A DNA stretch of 64,000 nt from Calycina herbarum (GCA_001414485.1 LLEY01000003.1:186001-250000), one strand, 5' to 3'; positions 48,046 to 61,042 are shown, numbered from the stretch's first letter. Notes: generated by a model from the letters alone, not told the origin. Numbers and translations are program-made.

Positions 48046-48782
48046 ATGAGAATTTAGGCCTCTTTTCTACAAAATTTGAAAATTACCATAAGTTTATTTA
48101 TTTATACTGATCAGTCTAAAAGTTAATTGTTTTTGTTCTAATCGAATAAAGGATATACTTACTGTCGCTTGTATTGTCGACTAGGAGCCCCATTTATATC
48201 GTCTCGAGAGAGTTAATTATAAAACTGCCGGTCGGAAAAACTCAATTTTTATATGCAATTGAAACTATACTGCTTAGAGCTCTTAGGAACAGAGGCGAGT
48301 TAGTAGAAGTCTTAAAACTCAAGAACTTTAATTTGGCACTACTTTGATTCACTATCCTCCCTCTATTCACTTATCAATATATACCCCGAGGTCAATGAGC
48401 AGTTGGCGGAGTTGATTGGAGCCGCAGTCCCAGCAAATTAACTAGTCCCCCACGAACCCCCGCACCCCGTTGCAACATGCGTGGCGAATAGCCACCAAGG
48501 TCTTGAGTCTCAACATGCTAATTTCCGGGCAAATTAAATTCAACATTCACCAAATTCAGCATACGAAGAAAGGGAGAGGAAAGTAGTTGACAGTGATTAT
48601 TCATTTCATGGCTCTTCCTAGCCGCTATTCTGGGGTTTTCTAGCCACAAATTCGCAGTAGATTCTGTGATGCCATAATGTTACAATTATTACGTCCATCC
48701 TGACACCCGACTGTCCACCCAACCCCTTGAATTCCACCCAGATTATGGCACCGCCACCCAGCGTCATGTATAAACTTGTACA

Positions 48783-51370
48783 CTATGAAAACTTCTCTGG
48801 CTTCCCCCCGGCTGCATCGACATCAACTGGTTTCGCAATCGCTTGAGTACCGACCTCCGATTTGGATTTGTACGTCTCGTCGGGAGTGGTATGAGTGGAA
48901 GGCGAAGATGAGTGAGTAGCGACCGGTTCGTCGTCTTCGCGCCAGAAATCTTTTTTGCTACACCACCGGTTTTAGTATGGGGGGATTTTATATAAACAAC
49001 GAAAAGACAAAAAGAAGAAGAGAAATTACCCTTTGCTAGCTCGAACAACCCAAGCAGGAAGAATGCCACCCTTGACCCAGAAACTCCATGGCTCCTTGAA
49101 CTCCTTGTCGGCTGGAACCCAGCGACCACCAGAAGCAATCTCAACGAGCCAAACAGAGGTATTAATGATCATGTAGGAGATAATACCAGCAATAAGGCCG
49201 TAGGCGATAGAGTAAGTGAATGGCATGACGGCCAAGGTGAGAAATGCTGGCAAGGAATCTCCCCAGTATCTCCAATTGATGTCCTTAGCAGCTTTCGCCA
49301 TCATGGCACCGACAATGATGAGAGTGCATCCAGTAGCCCAGGGTGGAATCGAGGCGAAGATTGGCGCAAAGAAGATGGAGATAAAGAAGCAGATGCCAGT
49401 GACCATGGCTGTGATACCAGTCTTCCCACCTTCGGAAATACCTGCACCGGACTCGATGAATGCTGTGACGGGAGAAAGTCCAAAGAGAGATCCAATCGAG
49501 ATACCAAAAGCTACAAAAGTGTCAGTGGAAATCCATTTGTCATTGAATTCACGACAATGACAAAATAACGACGGAAATGTCAGTAAATAGCTCTGAAGAG
49601 TAAACCAAGATAGCTTAGGGCAATCGAGCTCCTTTCAATTGTTCCAAGTGTTTTTGGGATAATTTACTTAAATTACCCTAAAGAGCTGGAACAACGGGAG
49701 CCAGGTAGGCAGGTGCGAATATTTGCCCCAGCCTCCACAGACCATTGAAAAAGAAAAGAGACGAGGAAGTACTGACCATCAACCAAATATGCGACTGCTG
49801 AGCCCTCAAAATCTTGAGTCTCCACATTGATTGCACCCGAGAAGCGTGCCATGGAGTATAAAGTTCCAGTACAATCCAGAATATCGACGTAGAGGAAGGT
49901 AATCAAGGCGAGACCAAATTGACCAGAGACTCCACTGATGTTCCAATCTTGAGCTACAAGTGTTTCTCCGATGGGGTGAAATGTGACAACTTTCTTAAAA
50001 AAGTTGAAAGCGTCATCTCCAACAGGCGTATGAGGAAAGTAGGTGACATCCGTATTTCTTGGCCAAGAAATGATCGAAACGAGCATGATACCGAGGATGA
50101 TCGCTCCCTTGACGCGGTAGGCTAAAAGAATTGCTGTGAGAAAGCCGCCGCAGAATATGCCAACCCACTGGAACAAATTAGCGTATGTTTTTGGGAAGTA
50201 AGTCAAGTCGAAAATTGCTCCTGACCACCAAGGATAGGAGCCTCGCGATAAACAACGTAAAGATTTCCCATTGTCAAGTATTGTCCCAGAAAGTTGGAAC
50301 AATCAACTTTAAATGTTCCAATTTATTTGGGTTAATATTTTGGGTTATTCTAGATAGCTAGAATAATTGAGATTTGGGGTGGGGGAGGTGTGGCGTTTTA
50401 GGTCCAATGCCGCATATATTGATGTTGCTTGAGAAAACTTGAAAAGGGGGACAAGGTGGGTTGCATACCATGGTAGGGGAACGCATCTTGACTCCTCCAG
50501 GACAGACACCCTCAACCAGTTCTGAAGACAGACATCCAGCAAGTTCAAGAGGGGTATCTTTTGCTCCAGTGATAACACCAATCCCAGCGCTGTAGCCCAT
50601 TCCAATAATCGCTAGTGAATATTAGTTTGAGATGGTTTAATTTCCGAAGTGAAAGATGAGGTTGACTTACTGAGGTAGAGACCAATTCCCACACCAGAAG
50701 CAAGCTTGATAGACGCAGGAATTGCTCTAGCAAGCCATTGCCGCATTCCAAAGAGTGATAGACCCACAAAGACGAAGCCTTCAATAAAGATAGCGGTCAA
50801 AGCAAGGCGATATGGGACAGGTCCAGTTCCGTGAAAGCCAACGACAGTGTATGTGAAATAAGCGTTCAAACCCATACCAGGTGCTAAAGCAATCGGCATG
50901 TTGGCAAAGAGACCCATGCAAAATGAGGTGAGGGCAGCCACGGCGGCAGTTCCAGTAATGAAGTCACGGTGGACGACGCTGAGGCAGAGATTGTAATCAA
51001 CATCCTCGAGGCAGGTAGGGTCGGTAGAATCGTTGCAAACACAAGTTCCACCACTGTCAGTGAGAATAGTAGCATTGACCTGAAGATCGGATCAGTTTGG
51101 GTTCCTAAGTTTTAGGCTGAGATGACTAGATGAACTGATAGATCATAGATCAATAGATCGGTTGTATTCTTGATTAGATAGATTGAGTAGAGAACATACT
51201 GAGATGATATATGCCATAGCAAAGAAAGTTGCAATACCAGCGCGTAGCTCAGTAAGGAAACGCGAACCATTGCGTTCACGGCGATGACCAGAGCCTTCCA
51301 AGCGAAAGCGACGACCGACGATGCTACCGGCGATAGCATCGTTGATCTTTGTTGCCCAAGCAATAGCCAT
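48783..51370 (-). CDS. azgA: AzgA-type purine (adenine/guanine/hypoxanthine) permease
   Basis: A plasma-membrane proton-coupled purine transporter. Six exons: 51370-51200, 51079-50671, 50611-50469, 50167-49777, 49510-49030 and 48957-48783. They give 589 residues, the usual family size, with all phases closing. Diagnostic stretches are RRERNGSRFLTELRAGIATF at the N terminus, APGMGLNAYFTYTVVG, GYSAGIGVITGAKDTPLE, STVLYVD-like FLYVDILDCTGTLYSMA and GSLFGLSPVTAFIESGAGI. At least ten hydrophobic segments are visible; the hydrophilic tail is cytoplasmic. Introns 3 (50168-50468, 301 nt) and 4 (49511-49776, 266 nt) are several times longer than the usual 50-60 nt and contain dispersed hairpin repeats. 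Intron 1 is 120 nt. Confidence 0.93.
49634..49720. repeat. Dispersed hairpin repeat in azgA intron 4
   Basis: GTTCCAAG...GGGATAATTTAC and AAATTACCCTAAAGAGCTGGAAC form nested inverted words (GTTCCA/TGGAAC and GGGTAATTT-like arms). The right flank GGTAGGCAGGTGCGAATATTTG is closely matched at 63541-63575. The repeat lies wholly within the intron. Confidence 0.6.
50281..50375. repeat. Dispersed hairpin repeat in azgA intron 3
   Basis: The layout GTTCCAA...GGGTTAATATTT...GGTTATTCTAGATAGCTAGAATAATTG matches the copy at 22262-22352. The inverted pair TTATTCTAG/CTAGAATAA gives a strong short hairpin. It accounts for a large share of the extra length of this intron. Confidence 0.6.
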
Positions 51371-52159
51371 GTTGGCAATGGTGTTGTTGTTAGGTCGGAA
51401 CCTTTGACTTCCCTGAAAGGTTGGGATGGTGTTGTTGGTTGAAAGTGAAGTGGTAGGAAGGTTGCCGAAAGTAGGAGGCGGGACTATTAAATCAACGCGC
51501 CTCACGAACCTCGGCCTATGATGCACCTAACAGTGCTTCACTTCTTATCTTTCGCTGTCCGGGTTTGTAGATTCTATTTGTTCTCTCCCGTCTTTTTCAA
51601 ATCGCCAAGATCATTTGCAGCCCACTCAAAGCCCCTTGGCACCTCTGACAAGCAATCGCTGCACGACGCAAAGAATTTAACTCGGGTAAGCTTCTACGTT
51701 AGGAGATCATGCCCCGTGTGAGCGAACGCTGCACTTGGAAAATCCTCAGCTTGTTTTGGATCCAAAGGCGCCGGGGGGCGCCGGACAGGACTAATCGTTG
51801 ATCCAGAACTGAGCAATTACGATACGCTGGTAGGCGATTTGCTATCAGTCGTCATTTACTCTTGACTCGAGAATCTTCGTTGATTAGAAAACACTGAATT
51901 TCAAATTCTCGTTCCCTCCAGTTCGGTGTGACTGGGGTCGGGTGAGCCAATGCGAGAGAGGAAGGTCCTTCGGGAATGTAATAGGATAATAATACGAGGG
52001 AGAGGGGATAGATATATCCCCAAAAACAACCCGAGGAAAATGTAGAAAAGGAACAAGAAGCAACTTGCTTCCAGGGAGAGTATGTACTGGATATGTTTTA
52101 ATTATGTGGTTACTTTTTACACGCTGGAGCCTACACTACAAAGAAACGTCTTCAACGGA
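51371..52159. promoter_or_regulatory. Upstream region of azgA and 3' flank of hrd3
   Basis: About 790 bp lie between the azgA start codon and the hrd3 stop codon. Pyrimidine-rich stretches lie close upstream of azgA. Inverted GGCGCC/GCGCCGG words occur near 51769-51783. No gene or defined binding site can be supported. Promoter function is inferred from position. Confidence 0.5.
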
Positions 52160-54915
52160 CTAATGCCCAACACCACCTGCAGCCCACTGTGCAAATTCCG
52201 GATCCCCGGGTTGCGGGAAAACCCCTCTACCGTCCTGCTGTTCCTCTGCTACTACTCCATTCGCAGGGGCCGCATCTGCCTGTCCTCGTGCAGCCTCACC
52301 CTGTCGGTGGGCTATTTGATGTTGTTGGCGGTAATAGATGAGGAATATCAATGCACCTGCAAGTCCAATAATAATCAGACTTTCCAAAAGTCCGTCCACG
52401 TCGCCGATGTTATCATCATAAAACCCATCGCTGTCTCCCCCGGGCATGGGGTCACCCTCAGAGAGATAGTTCGTGTCGTCGTAGTCTGCATCGCCATAAT
52501 AAGGATGATCATCTTGGAGGAAGTTGCTGATCCACTCAGACAATGACCATTGCTTTTTAGGAGCTACTCTCTGTTAGAATCTGATGTTGAATAACTAGTT
52601 TTGACTTGTCCACTTACCTGGTTCATCTTGAATCGAGTTCACTCTTCCATGAGTGAACGTATTCCAAGCACTCCTGAATCGGAGCTTGAACAAGCTTAAG
52701 GTTACAGGCAAATATGCTTCGTCGTTGGTCTCCAAAGCGTGATCGTAGTACCGCTTAGCGAGATGGAAATCCTGATCAAGTCCAACCCCATTTTCATGCA
52801 TCCAGCCTAGATTAAACAACGCTTGAGCACTTTGGTGGAACTCGGACGCTGCGGTGTAACATGCCGCGGCCTTTTCCATATCGGCATTTGTCCCAATGCC
52901 ATGAAGATAGTAATCGCCCATCTTGACCATGGAATCGATATTGGTCTGCTTTGCTGAGCGGGTCCAATAGATCAGAGCCAGAGCTGAGTTTTGCAAAAAT
53001 GAGGCTCGAGGAGCCTTGAGAGTTAACCAAGATGGTAGTTCCCATTTTGACTTCTGTTGATCGAGCAGATACGCCACGTTGGCTTGACCTTTTTCGTACC
53101 CCTGTTCCGCAGCAAACATGTAATCGAGCAAAGCCAATTCCACATCGCCTTCCTCATATTCCAGATTTGCTTCAGCAAAAGAAGATACGAGAGGTTCTGC
53201 CTTTTCGGCAACATTTTTGTAGTAGGCTGTTGCCAGCCCACAGCTGCGATCCCTCCCAATCCCCTGGTCGATCATTTCTCCGAGGTAATAGAGAGACTCG
53301 AGATGGCCGTATCGCGCAGCAAGTTCAAAATAACGGTTTGCGACTTGCAAATCCTCTGGTGCGCCTTGGTCGAGGTGCAATGCGCCGAGAGTAACCATTG
53401 CAGGTGCATAGTCCTGTTTCGCCGAAGCTTTAAGTAACTCGGTGGCCTTGGGTATATTCTTCGGGACTCCCAAGCCATCAAGATACATGAGACCAGAACC
53501 ATATTGAGAACCGGCATCACCACTTTTGATGCCACGCTGGAACCAGGTATTGGCCTTCTCGAAATTTTGATCCAATCCCTCGCCACGCAAGAACATTCGC
53601 CCAAGGTATCCCGCAGCTTTCGAAGCAATCTTCTCCAATTCCACTTTGTCGGATTCGATCGCTCGCCCATCCTTTTGCCAGTACAATTTCGCAACCCTCA
53701 TGAAATACCATCTTGCACTCTTCATGTTCCGTGGTAATCCTTTCTGGCCATCATAATGAATACGCCCAAGACTAAAAGTCGCTTTGAAATCGCCTTTCCT
53801 CGACATCAAATCCAGGTATTCCAAAACATCGTCCAATGCAGCGTGGGCATCCGAACTAGGTCCCTGTTTATTCGCATTGGAACCGGAACTCGAAAAACTG
53901 GCGCCTTCTCCATAAACCCCGCCATCGTCATCTGCGAGTCGATAAGAATCTGGCACCCATGCCATTCCACCCGGAGGCCCTGATCTAAACCACTCGACCG
54001 CTTTGTCCGCAACATTCTTGTAGTGCTTGACGGCAGATTCACAATTTCGTACTGTTCCAATTCCACTATGATGTCGATGCGCCACAGTCATTTCTGCCCT
54101 TACATTTCCCCCAGCAGCCGCAAAAGTGTGGTATAAAAGGGCCTTCGCCTGGTCTCGTGGTACAGCGCCGCCAATGCCCGTGGCATACATAAATCCGACC
54201 ATGTGTTGCGCAGAGCTGTTTCCATTCAATGAGGCGAGTTGATAGTATCGCCTGAATGCTTCGGAATAATCTCTGGGATGTGTAAAGTTGCCGTAAAAGT
54301 TCATCTGGGCCAAAAGAAACATCGCATCCGAGTTGTTGACCTGTGCTGCCTCTTCCAGCAGCTGAACTGCTTCGCCTACAGGATATGGCAACTCCTTGTG
54401 ATGCTTTGCCTCCCCTGATCCAGCAGAAGACGGCCCTTGGGCCGAGATTTTTGGAAGAATCGCCCAGACATATTGTGTGATTGTTCCTGTAATTCCCAAC
54501 GGCTTCCGTGATGGTCGTCGATTCGTTCGTTCGAATTTGCGGAGATATACGAGGGCCTTCTGTACTTGCTCTGTGCCTTTCAGCTGTTAGCATAGCTCGG
54601 AAATTATTATTTAGTATTCCTACCATCGGATTTCTTTAATGTCTCGTCCGTCTCTTGGAGTGGTTGTTGGGAGGGTTCGGGTGCAGCTTGAGCCGCAATA
54701 GTAGGTTTCGTATGCCGTTGGGCTATTCGTGAGGATTCTTCTAGAGCTGATTGGACTTGGTCGTTACCGGCATTCTGGAGAGCGTATGTTATGTGGAGTA
54801 ATTGGAAAAAAACTAGGCAGCGATTAGTTTTAGTTTGGGGCGTTGGAACATAGCTAGCCAACGTACAAATGGCCAAAAGCGGGAACAACCGCCCCCGTTC
54901 TTTCATTCTGAACAT
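52160..54915 (-). CDS. hrd3: Hrd3/SEL1L, ER-associated degradation receptor subunit
   Basis: Hrd3 recruits misfolded lumenal proteins to the Hrd1 ubiquitin ligase in the ER membrane. Exons 54915-54867, 54812-54624, 54564-52618 and 52566-52160 give 863 residues. After splicing, the N terminus is a clear signal peptide (MKERGRLFPLLAIFFFQLLH). The body consists of at least ten Sel1-like repeats (such as AQHMVGFMYATGIGG, AAGYLGRMFLRGEGLDQNFE, ALFNLGWMHENGVGLDQDF). Near the C terminus a single membrane helix (SLIIIGLAGALIFLIYY, about residues 785-805) is followed by a short low-complexity cytosolic tail. The start could be ATG 54915 or ATG 54906, three codons apart. Introns are 54, 59 and 51 nt. 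The third uses the acceptor AGAGAG before TAGCTCC, because nearer AGs would run into a stop. Confidence 0.93.
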
Positions 54916-55264
54916 TAGAAATGTGCTTGTGCCGAAAGCAAAGTGCGATGAAGGTTACCGGTGCATTTCAAGAAGTTGGTTGGCAATCCGGTCCTAACTG
55001 GTCGTGTTGTTGGACCTGGGGCAAGTTGGATTGGGTGTTGATAGCTGGCTTCTTCTGATCGGCAAACGCGACAGCTCAGCCGAGTTCCAACACTCCGAGT
55101 TCCAACAAAGACAGATTACAAACCATCAGCAATGACGTTCGGAATCATCTGATGGGCTATTCACGATTTAAACAGCTCAGTGTATATATGCTATTATTCC
55201 TTGCAATGTCTGCACTCTCTTTAACGCTTTTATAATTATTGATCGAACTAGGCACGCGACCGAA
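54916..55264. promoter_or_regulatory. Upstream region of hrd3
   Basis: These 349 bp separate the hrd3 start from the 3' end of the WD40 gene. A direct repeat of GAGTTCCAAC occurs near 55082-55103. An inverted-repeat unfolded-protein-response element was looked for but not found convincingly. Confidence 0.4.
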
Positions 55265-56640
55265 TCATTCACCCCTCCAAGCCTTTACTTGGCCATCCTC
55301 GCCAGCTGTCAGGACAGTTTTATGCTACAATTTTGTTAGATTATCATTATTCTATGTTTTGGAAGCAAGATAGATTCAACTTACAGAGTCCAGAAAGCAA
55401 AAAGACCGAACAATCTCAGAACCATGAGCTCGGGATAATGTAACTTTTGATTCAGGTACAAATTTCCAGGTAGGATCCTTCTTTAGCTGAACAAGATCAA
55501 AGCTCTGTCGACTGTGGAATACATCAACCAATCCGTCCTACAATTGCTCAGGATTAGGGAGACTTACCTGTGTATTCCCATGCCAATTACAGCTCCTCCA
55601 TCCGGTCGACTCACCACATTCGCAACATACTCGCCACTAAGCAGCTCTCTCATATCTCCGAAATTGACTGGGGGTGGCTCTTCCATTCCTTCCTCGGGAT
55701 TTGTTACCAATTCATACATTGAGAATTGTTCATCATGCGAGAGCGCGAAAATATCTGTATCGGTGATGAACCCAGCATGATGTACGGAGTGGCCATGGTT
55801 GATGGTTTGATGCAAAGCTTCCTCTTCATCGGCGATGGTGGTGTTATAGATGTTGACGAGGCCGTCTGTCGAGCCCGACAATAGAATCTGCGGTCGACTG
55901 GGGTGGAATTCAAGCTGTGGAGAGTTAGTAAAGCCTGGCCTCTGTTTTCTTTAGGGTGTACAAACTTCTGTAACGTCATCGCTGTGACTCTCGATATATT
56001 GAATCGTAGGTTGTCCGAGATTTCTCGTGTCCCTGGATATGTCAACTACAAGAACCGCAATCCGTCTTTCTCCGAAAAACGTACCACATCAGTACTGAGG
56101 CTTGGTGGTTTGTCAACTCAGTTCCTGCCGCAATTGCAAAAGGAAAGGAGCAAGCCAGAGATAAAATCGGAGCATTCTGGTCTATAAAAAGTCAGTTACA
56201 AAGTCCAGTGAAGACCTAAGACCCCGCATCACAAGGTTGAAAATCCAACCAAGAACAAAAGTCCAGAGTAAAAAACCCCCAAAAGAGAGCATCATGTTCT
56301 CAAATTAAAAAAAAGCCATAAACTCACCAGTCCTAACCTCCGCAACCTTCGCCCCAGTCCTCAAATCACTCATACAAATCCTCCCATCTCTCCCCGCCGT
56401 AGCAACCACCACAGCGCCCGCCTCACCATTCGCATCGACTGCCTTCAAACAAGTAACATCCTTGTTAACAGTTTTGATCTCCTTCAAAGGCTTCTCATTC
56501 AAACTCTGAATATCAAGAACTCTCAAGACATCGTCTGAAGAGATTGTCGCAAGCCCTGCAGCGGTGGGTACGATGTCGTAAATGTATGTATTTGCAGGCT
56601 TGGTGACCTGGAAATGGTCTAGGGGGTCGAGGGTGTACAT
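55265..56640 (-). CDS. WD40-repeat protein, WDR89-like
   Basis: Exons 56640-56328, 56181-56085, 56032-55966, 55914-55568, 55511-55385 and 55324-55265 give 336 residues with consistent phase. WD-type strands recur (GLATISSDDVLRVLDI, VVATAGRDGRICMSDLRTG, QILLSGSTDGLVNIYNT, TVLTAGEDGQVKAWRG). The family-typical block HSVHHAGFITDTDIFALSHDE is intact. The protein should fold as one beta-propeller. WDR89-type proteins are poorly characterised scaffolds, so no enzymatic role is implied. The first intron (146 nt) is longer than the other four (51-60 nt). Confidence 0.88.
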
Positions 56641-58650
56641 TTTTGGAGTTGATCCAGAGGGTTGTTGTGGTTCTTCGGTGGTAGGCTTGGTGGTGAGGAG
56701 AAATTTGTTCTAGGTTTTTGGTGATGGGTTTTGGGGGGTCGCGTCCGCTTTTTGGGGCACGCTTGAGCTCTCACGATGGGAAAATGCATTTTCCTTTTTG
56801 AGATGGAACGGTTGGTCCCTTGAGATGTATAAAGCTTAAGAAAAAGTTCAAATTCACTTATTGTGTCATTTTCCTATCCAGAGGTGGGTACTTAGGGACT
56901 AAAGCTGAGCTCTGGAGATACCCAAAACCAGAGTGCTAAAAGTCCCAACTTATAGCGAGAAACCTGTGATATGATTTTCCCGGTATCATTCTTGCATTCA
57001 TTTCATCTTACATAAATGCAATTTGAAAACTTTGATACACAAGTTGTGGAAGTGGAGATGACCAAGGATGCTACGAGTTCAGAGGATTTAGTAGTAAGTC
57101 CAGTAGTTTAAATTGGTTAATTACTTTGTTCGAGAACAATTAGATGAATTAAGTCATTTAAATCAAAAGAAATTGGAGATTTTTGAAAGTGTGCAGTTTA
57201 TCTAGTAAAGTTTCCGTAACATAAATATTTAAGAAATGTTAGAACAATTAAATGCGATAAACGGAGTTCAGATTTCAATTCTTTGTTTTGTAGCCACTAT
57301 CTACGTAGATGGAACATGCCACTTCAACCATCGGGGAATAAAGCGTACCAGCTCACATCTCCGTAATCTATACTCACCCTTTCACCCTTTATAAGCGAAG
57401 GTAAAAATTATCTTTATGGTTGACAACTTGCGAAACTATAATTAAGTCGTTAGCTCGTAATAAACAAGACTCCAGTACAACAATCCTGCCAACAACAGTA
57501 AGACGCATCGTTGCCTCCAAGTGATACACCTCAGTTCCTTGAAATGGTCGCACTCATGACCAAATCACAGACAGCACTGCCCTCCTAAGATCCTGTAAAT
57601 CATCTTTTTGCATCCATCCGAAAAAAGCTAGGTTCAGACGAGATTCTTGCCATCAAAACCTAACCTACTGTCATTTCACAAGCTACTGTCGAGTCCAAGT
57701 GTTTGTACAGTAAAAGAAAGGCTACAACTTACTCCCAGAATATTCATTATAAGTTAGAAGTACCTTGGTGAAAACTGAAAGGCATCTTAGCACGCAAAAG
57801 CGACCTGGCATTGTTTACTTGCTAATGTTGCGTCTCGGTGAACTTGGAGCGAATGGAAATCGAAGGACATTAGAAAGGTCAGTAAAACAGAGGGTAAAGT
57901 ATGGCAACTACACACACATTGTCCTGAAAAGCATAAAGTCAATAACGCCGCGATTATGAGGCTGAGGCGAATTTTTATGAAGTGATAGGAGTATATCTAC
58001 CGCTACTGTTCATCTCCATACCCGTTTTCCTTCTATTTAATCTCAATATCCTCTGACTTCTTGCCTAGCAAGACTACCTCCAAACTTAGTTGTCAGTCGC
58101 TTGATGAACCACCGCTACAAGACTCCCAAATATCTTCCACAAAGTTGATCACTCGTTCTACATCATCCACTATCACTTCTGTGAAGTCACAAGGGAATGA
58201 AATCTGCTGTCGAATATCCTCTTGCTGGCATTTCGCAAGCTACTGTAGAATTTCAACAGAAATTCTTTGACAAAGCGGGAATGGCTAACTCGCTTCCATG
58301 AAAACATTTATGTTTGAATCCTCCAGTTCGAGAGAGGAGATTTTAGGCGGAGAACACTTCTATTTCGGCGTGTCCGGGAAATCCTCTTGGGATCGTTGCC
58401 TCTTTATCGGTGAACGGAGGACCAAAGGGGAAGAGTATATAAGATCACAGGACCCCGGAAATAAATCCGAAATGAGGTTGCTAGCACAAGAGGTTTTCAT
58501 GTTGACTATAGAAGTGACTTTCGAGCCTACGAGGGACAGAAATGCAGATAGCAAAGCTGCGTTTCCTTTACTGTCTAATATATGCATAGTTATCTTGCTT
58601 GGATTCGAGATAAAGATTCGATTCGAGATATCTCAAACCATGAAAACCTC
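56641..58650. other. Intergenic region, 2 kb
   Basis: This lies between the 5' end of the WD40 gene and the 3' end of FRG1. It is AT-rich in its first half. Open frames at 57765-57959 and 58061-58705 (+) are short, overlap opposite-strand frames and show no domain or splice context. I see no gene. A small, heavily spliced or non-coding gene could be missed. Confidence 0.5.
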
Positions 58651-59534
58651 TCAGCTGTATTTATCATGCTTGTTCTTAACTTTGATAAGCAAAAGCGCCT
58701 CATGATAATCCCCCTCCCTCCTCGCCTTCTTCAACTTCCGCACCTCATCATCCTCCAGTTTCCGGCCTACCGCCTCCTCCAATTCTTTCCTACTGATTTT
58801 CTGGCCCGCTTTCTCCTCTTTGGAAGCTTTCAGTTTGGGTTTGAATCTCGCTTGCATTCGTATCCGTAACGTAGTATTAAATGTGATAGCATCTCCATCG
58901 CCACGAATCTCCGGAAGAGCGCCCGCTTTCGAAGATGTAGTGGCTTTGATGGTAAGGAATGTTTCGCGAAGAGTTTGTATTTGGAAAGTGCCCGGTGTAT
59001 CGGCGGTAGGTATACAGAGGAAGGTTTCGAGGGGGGAGACAGCTTCTGTGCTGGCTGTTAAAATGCCGTATTTGTCGCATCCAAGGTATCTATTCCAATT
59101 AGCACTCATTCTCCAATTCCACTCCCAGAGAAAACTCACCTCCCATGATGTCCCTTGAAAGTATACGTCTCCGTCCCAACAACCTTATTCGCAACCCAAA
59201 CCTGCCTCACGTCATGCGGTTCTGCTGTCGCGGGATCATTCTCAATGACATTCTCCAAGGCACTGGCGAATACCTTTCCATTCGTGTCGCATGCTATACA
59301 CGAAGGCGTATCGGAGGGTAAAACGAAAATAATAGGTCCAACGACATCTCCAGAAGCTTCTGCCGTCACCCAACTATCATCGTCCACTGGTCCTGCTTCC
59401 GTTCCATCCTCATTCTTGATTGCGACTTCTTTTCCTTTCGAGGATAAGCCTTCCTCTCCGAATTTGTCCGCGACGTCGACGCGCTTGCGCTTCTTGGTTT
59501 TCTTGTCGCCTTTGAAGGTTAATGCCTTGACCAT
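58651..59534 (-). CDS. FRG1: FRG1-like protein
   Basis: FRG1 is a nuclear, actin-bundling and RNA-processing-associated protein with a beta-trefoil (fascin-like) domain. Exons 59534-59140 and 59089-58651 (50-nt intron) give 277 residues. The N terminus has a lysine-rich stretch (GDKKTKKRKRVDVADK) that fits a nuclear localisation signal. The trefoil begins near VWVANKVVGTETYTFKGHHG and continues YLGCDKYGILTASTEAVSP. The C terminus is helical and basic (KISRKELEEAVGRKLED). It is divergent with the oxygenase gene over 242 bp. Confidence 0.9.
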
Positions 59535-59776
59535 GGTAAGAGTGTAAATGTAGGTGGGGTTGTTGTAGAAATGGGAGCTCTCTGGAGCTTGAGTTCTTGT
59601 TGACTAGCACCGAAGAGGCAGGTCCCAGGACCGGGGGTACTTCGGGTCTGGGGAGCGATACCTATCGGCGGGGTCCGAGGTCATTTATTCACTTGCTTGT
59701 TAGAACTTAAATATTTAGAAGTATTTGAGAATAACTTGGGAATACATCTTTCATCCACTCATTTGGTCAGGCAAAC
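59535..59776. promoter_or_regulatory. Divergent promoter between FRG1 and the 2OG oxygenase gene
   Basis: The two start codons face away from each other and are 242 bp apart, so both promoters must lie here. GC-rich sequence at about 59610-59680 gives way to AT-rich sequence nearer the oxygenase start. No specific binding site could be assigned. Confidence 0.6.
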
Positions 59777-61042
59777 ATGACTTCATCCGCCGTTACAGTA
59801 AGTCTCGAAGACTTGAAAAATGGTAAGTAGCTCATAACTCCACCCCCACTTGATTATCCACTAACTCATTTGGCAGGCAAAGTCCCCTTCTCAACTCTCG
59901 AAGAAGCCTTCGGACCAGACTCCCTTGGAATAATCATAGTCAAAGACGTTCCCACAGAGTTCATCCAACTCCGTCACCGTCTCCTGTCATACTCTTCTTA
60001 TCTAGGAAATCTCCCCTCATTTCGACTAGGTAACCCGACCCCTCCTCCATCCAACCACCGAAATCTCACTAACCTCCTTTCAATAGAAAAATTGGAAAAC
60101 CCAGCAGCAAAATATCTAACCGGCTGGTCCCTTGGAAAAGAAACTCTAAAGAACGGCCAAGTAGATACTCTCAAAGGTTCCTACTACGCCAACTGCGCGT
60201 TCTATGTCGATCCCACGCTTTCCTGTGCCAAACCAACAACAGAATTCTCAACTGCAAACTTCCCTGAGTACCTCTCTCCTAATCTCTGGCCAGGCGAGAA
60301 TGTACTTGCAGGATTCAAAGAGACCTTTGAGGAATTATGTAAACTAATTATTGACACGGGGGGTTTGGTCGCCAAAGCTTGTGATTCATATGCAGAACGT
60401 GAGATTGAGGATTATGCTACCGGATATCTGGAACATGTCGTGAAGACTAGTACGACTACTAAGGCCAGGTTGTTACACTATTTTCCGGCGGAGGTGAAGG
60501 AGGGGAAAGAAGAGGAGAACGACGATGACTGGTGCGCAACTCATTTGGATCATGGGTGTTTGACGGGTTTGACTTCGGCTATGTTTGTTGATGAGACGAC
60601 GCAGGTTCCTGTTATTCCGGTAAGTTGAGAATTTGAAAAAGACGATTACGAAGCTAATCAGAGTTAGGTGAGCTACTCGTATCAACCAAAATATCTACCC
60701 ACACTCGCCGAGCTTCCAGCATCCCCGGATCCAACGGCTGGTCTTTACATCCTTTCACGTTCTGGGGAGACGGTTCAGGTCAAGATCCCACGAGACTGTA
60801 TCGCTTTTCAAACTGGCGAAGCACTGGAACGCATCACCAAAGGAAAATTCAAGGCAGTACCTCATTATGTCCGAGGTGTTAGACCGGGATTCGGGGGTTC
60901 GGAGCTTGAGGGTCACCGAATTGCAAGAAATACCATTGCTGTTTTCACGCAACCAAATCTGGATGAGATAGTGGATGTTGGCCAAGGAATTAGTTTTGGG
61001 GAGTTCGCCAGAGGGGTCGTAGAGAAGAACACGACAAAGTAA
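59777..61042 (+). CDS. 2-oxoglutarate/Fe(II)-dependent oxygenase family protein
   Basis: Exons 59777-59822, 59877-60619 and 60668-61042 give 387 residues. The Fe-binding HxD is in CATHLDHGCLTGLT (about residue 237), with the distal His in KAVPHYVRG (about 328). A downstream R-x-T (HRIARNTIAVF, about 345) could bind 2-oxoglutarate. These lie on the jelly-roll fold of isopenicillin-N-synthase-like oxygenases. An N-terminal domain of about 200 residues precedes the core (GSYYANCAFYVDPTL). The substrate is unknown, and no biosynthetic cluster surrounds it, so a housekeeping or detoxifying role is as likely as secondary metabolism. The gene is convergent with the AAA ATPase (109 bp between stops). 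Confidence 0.88.
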
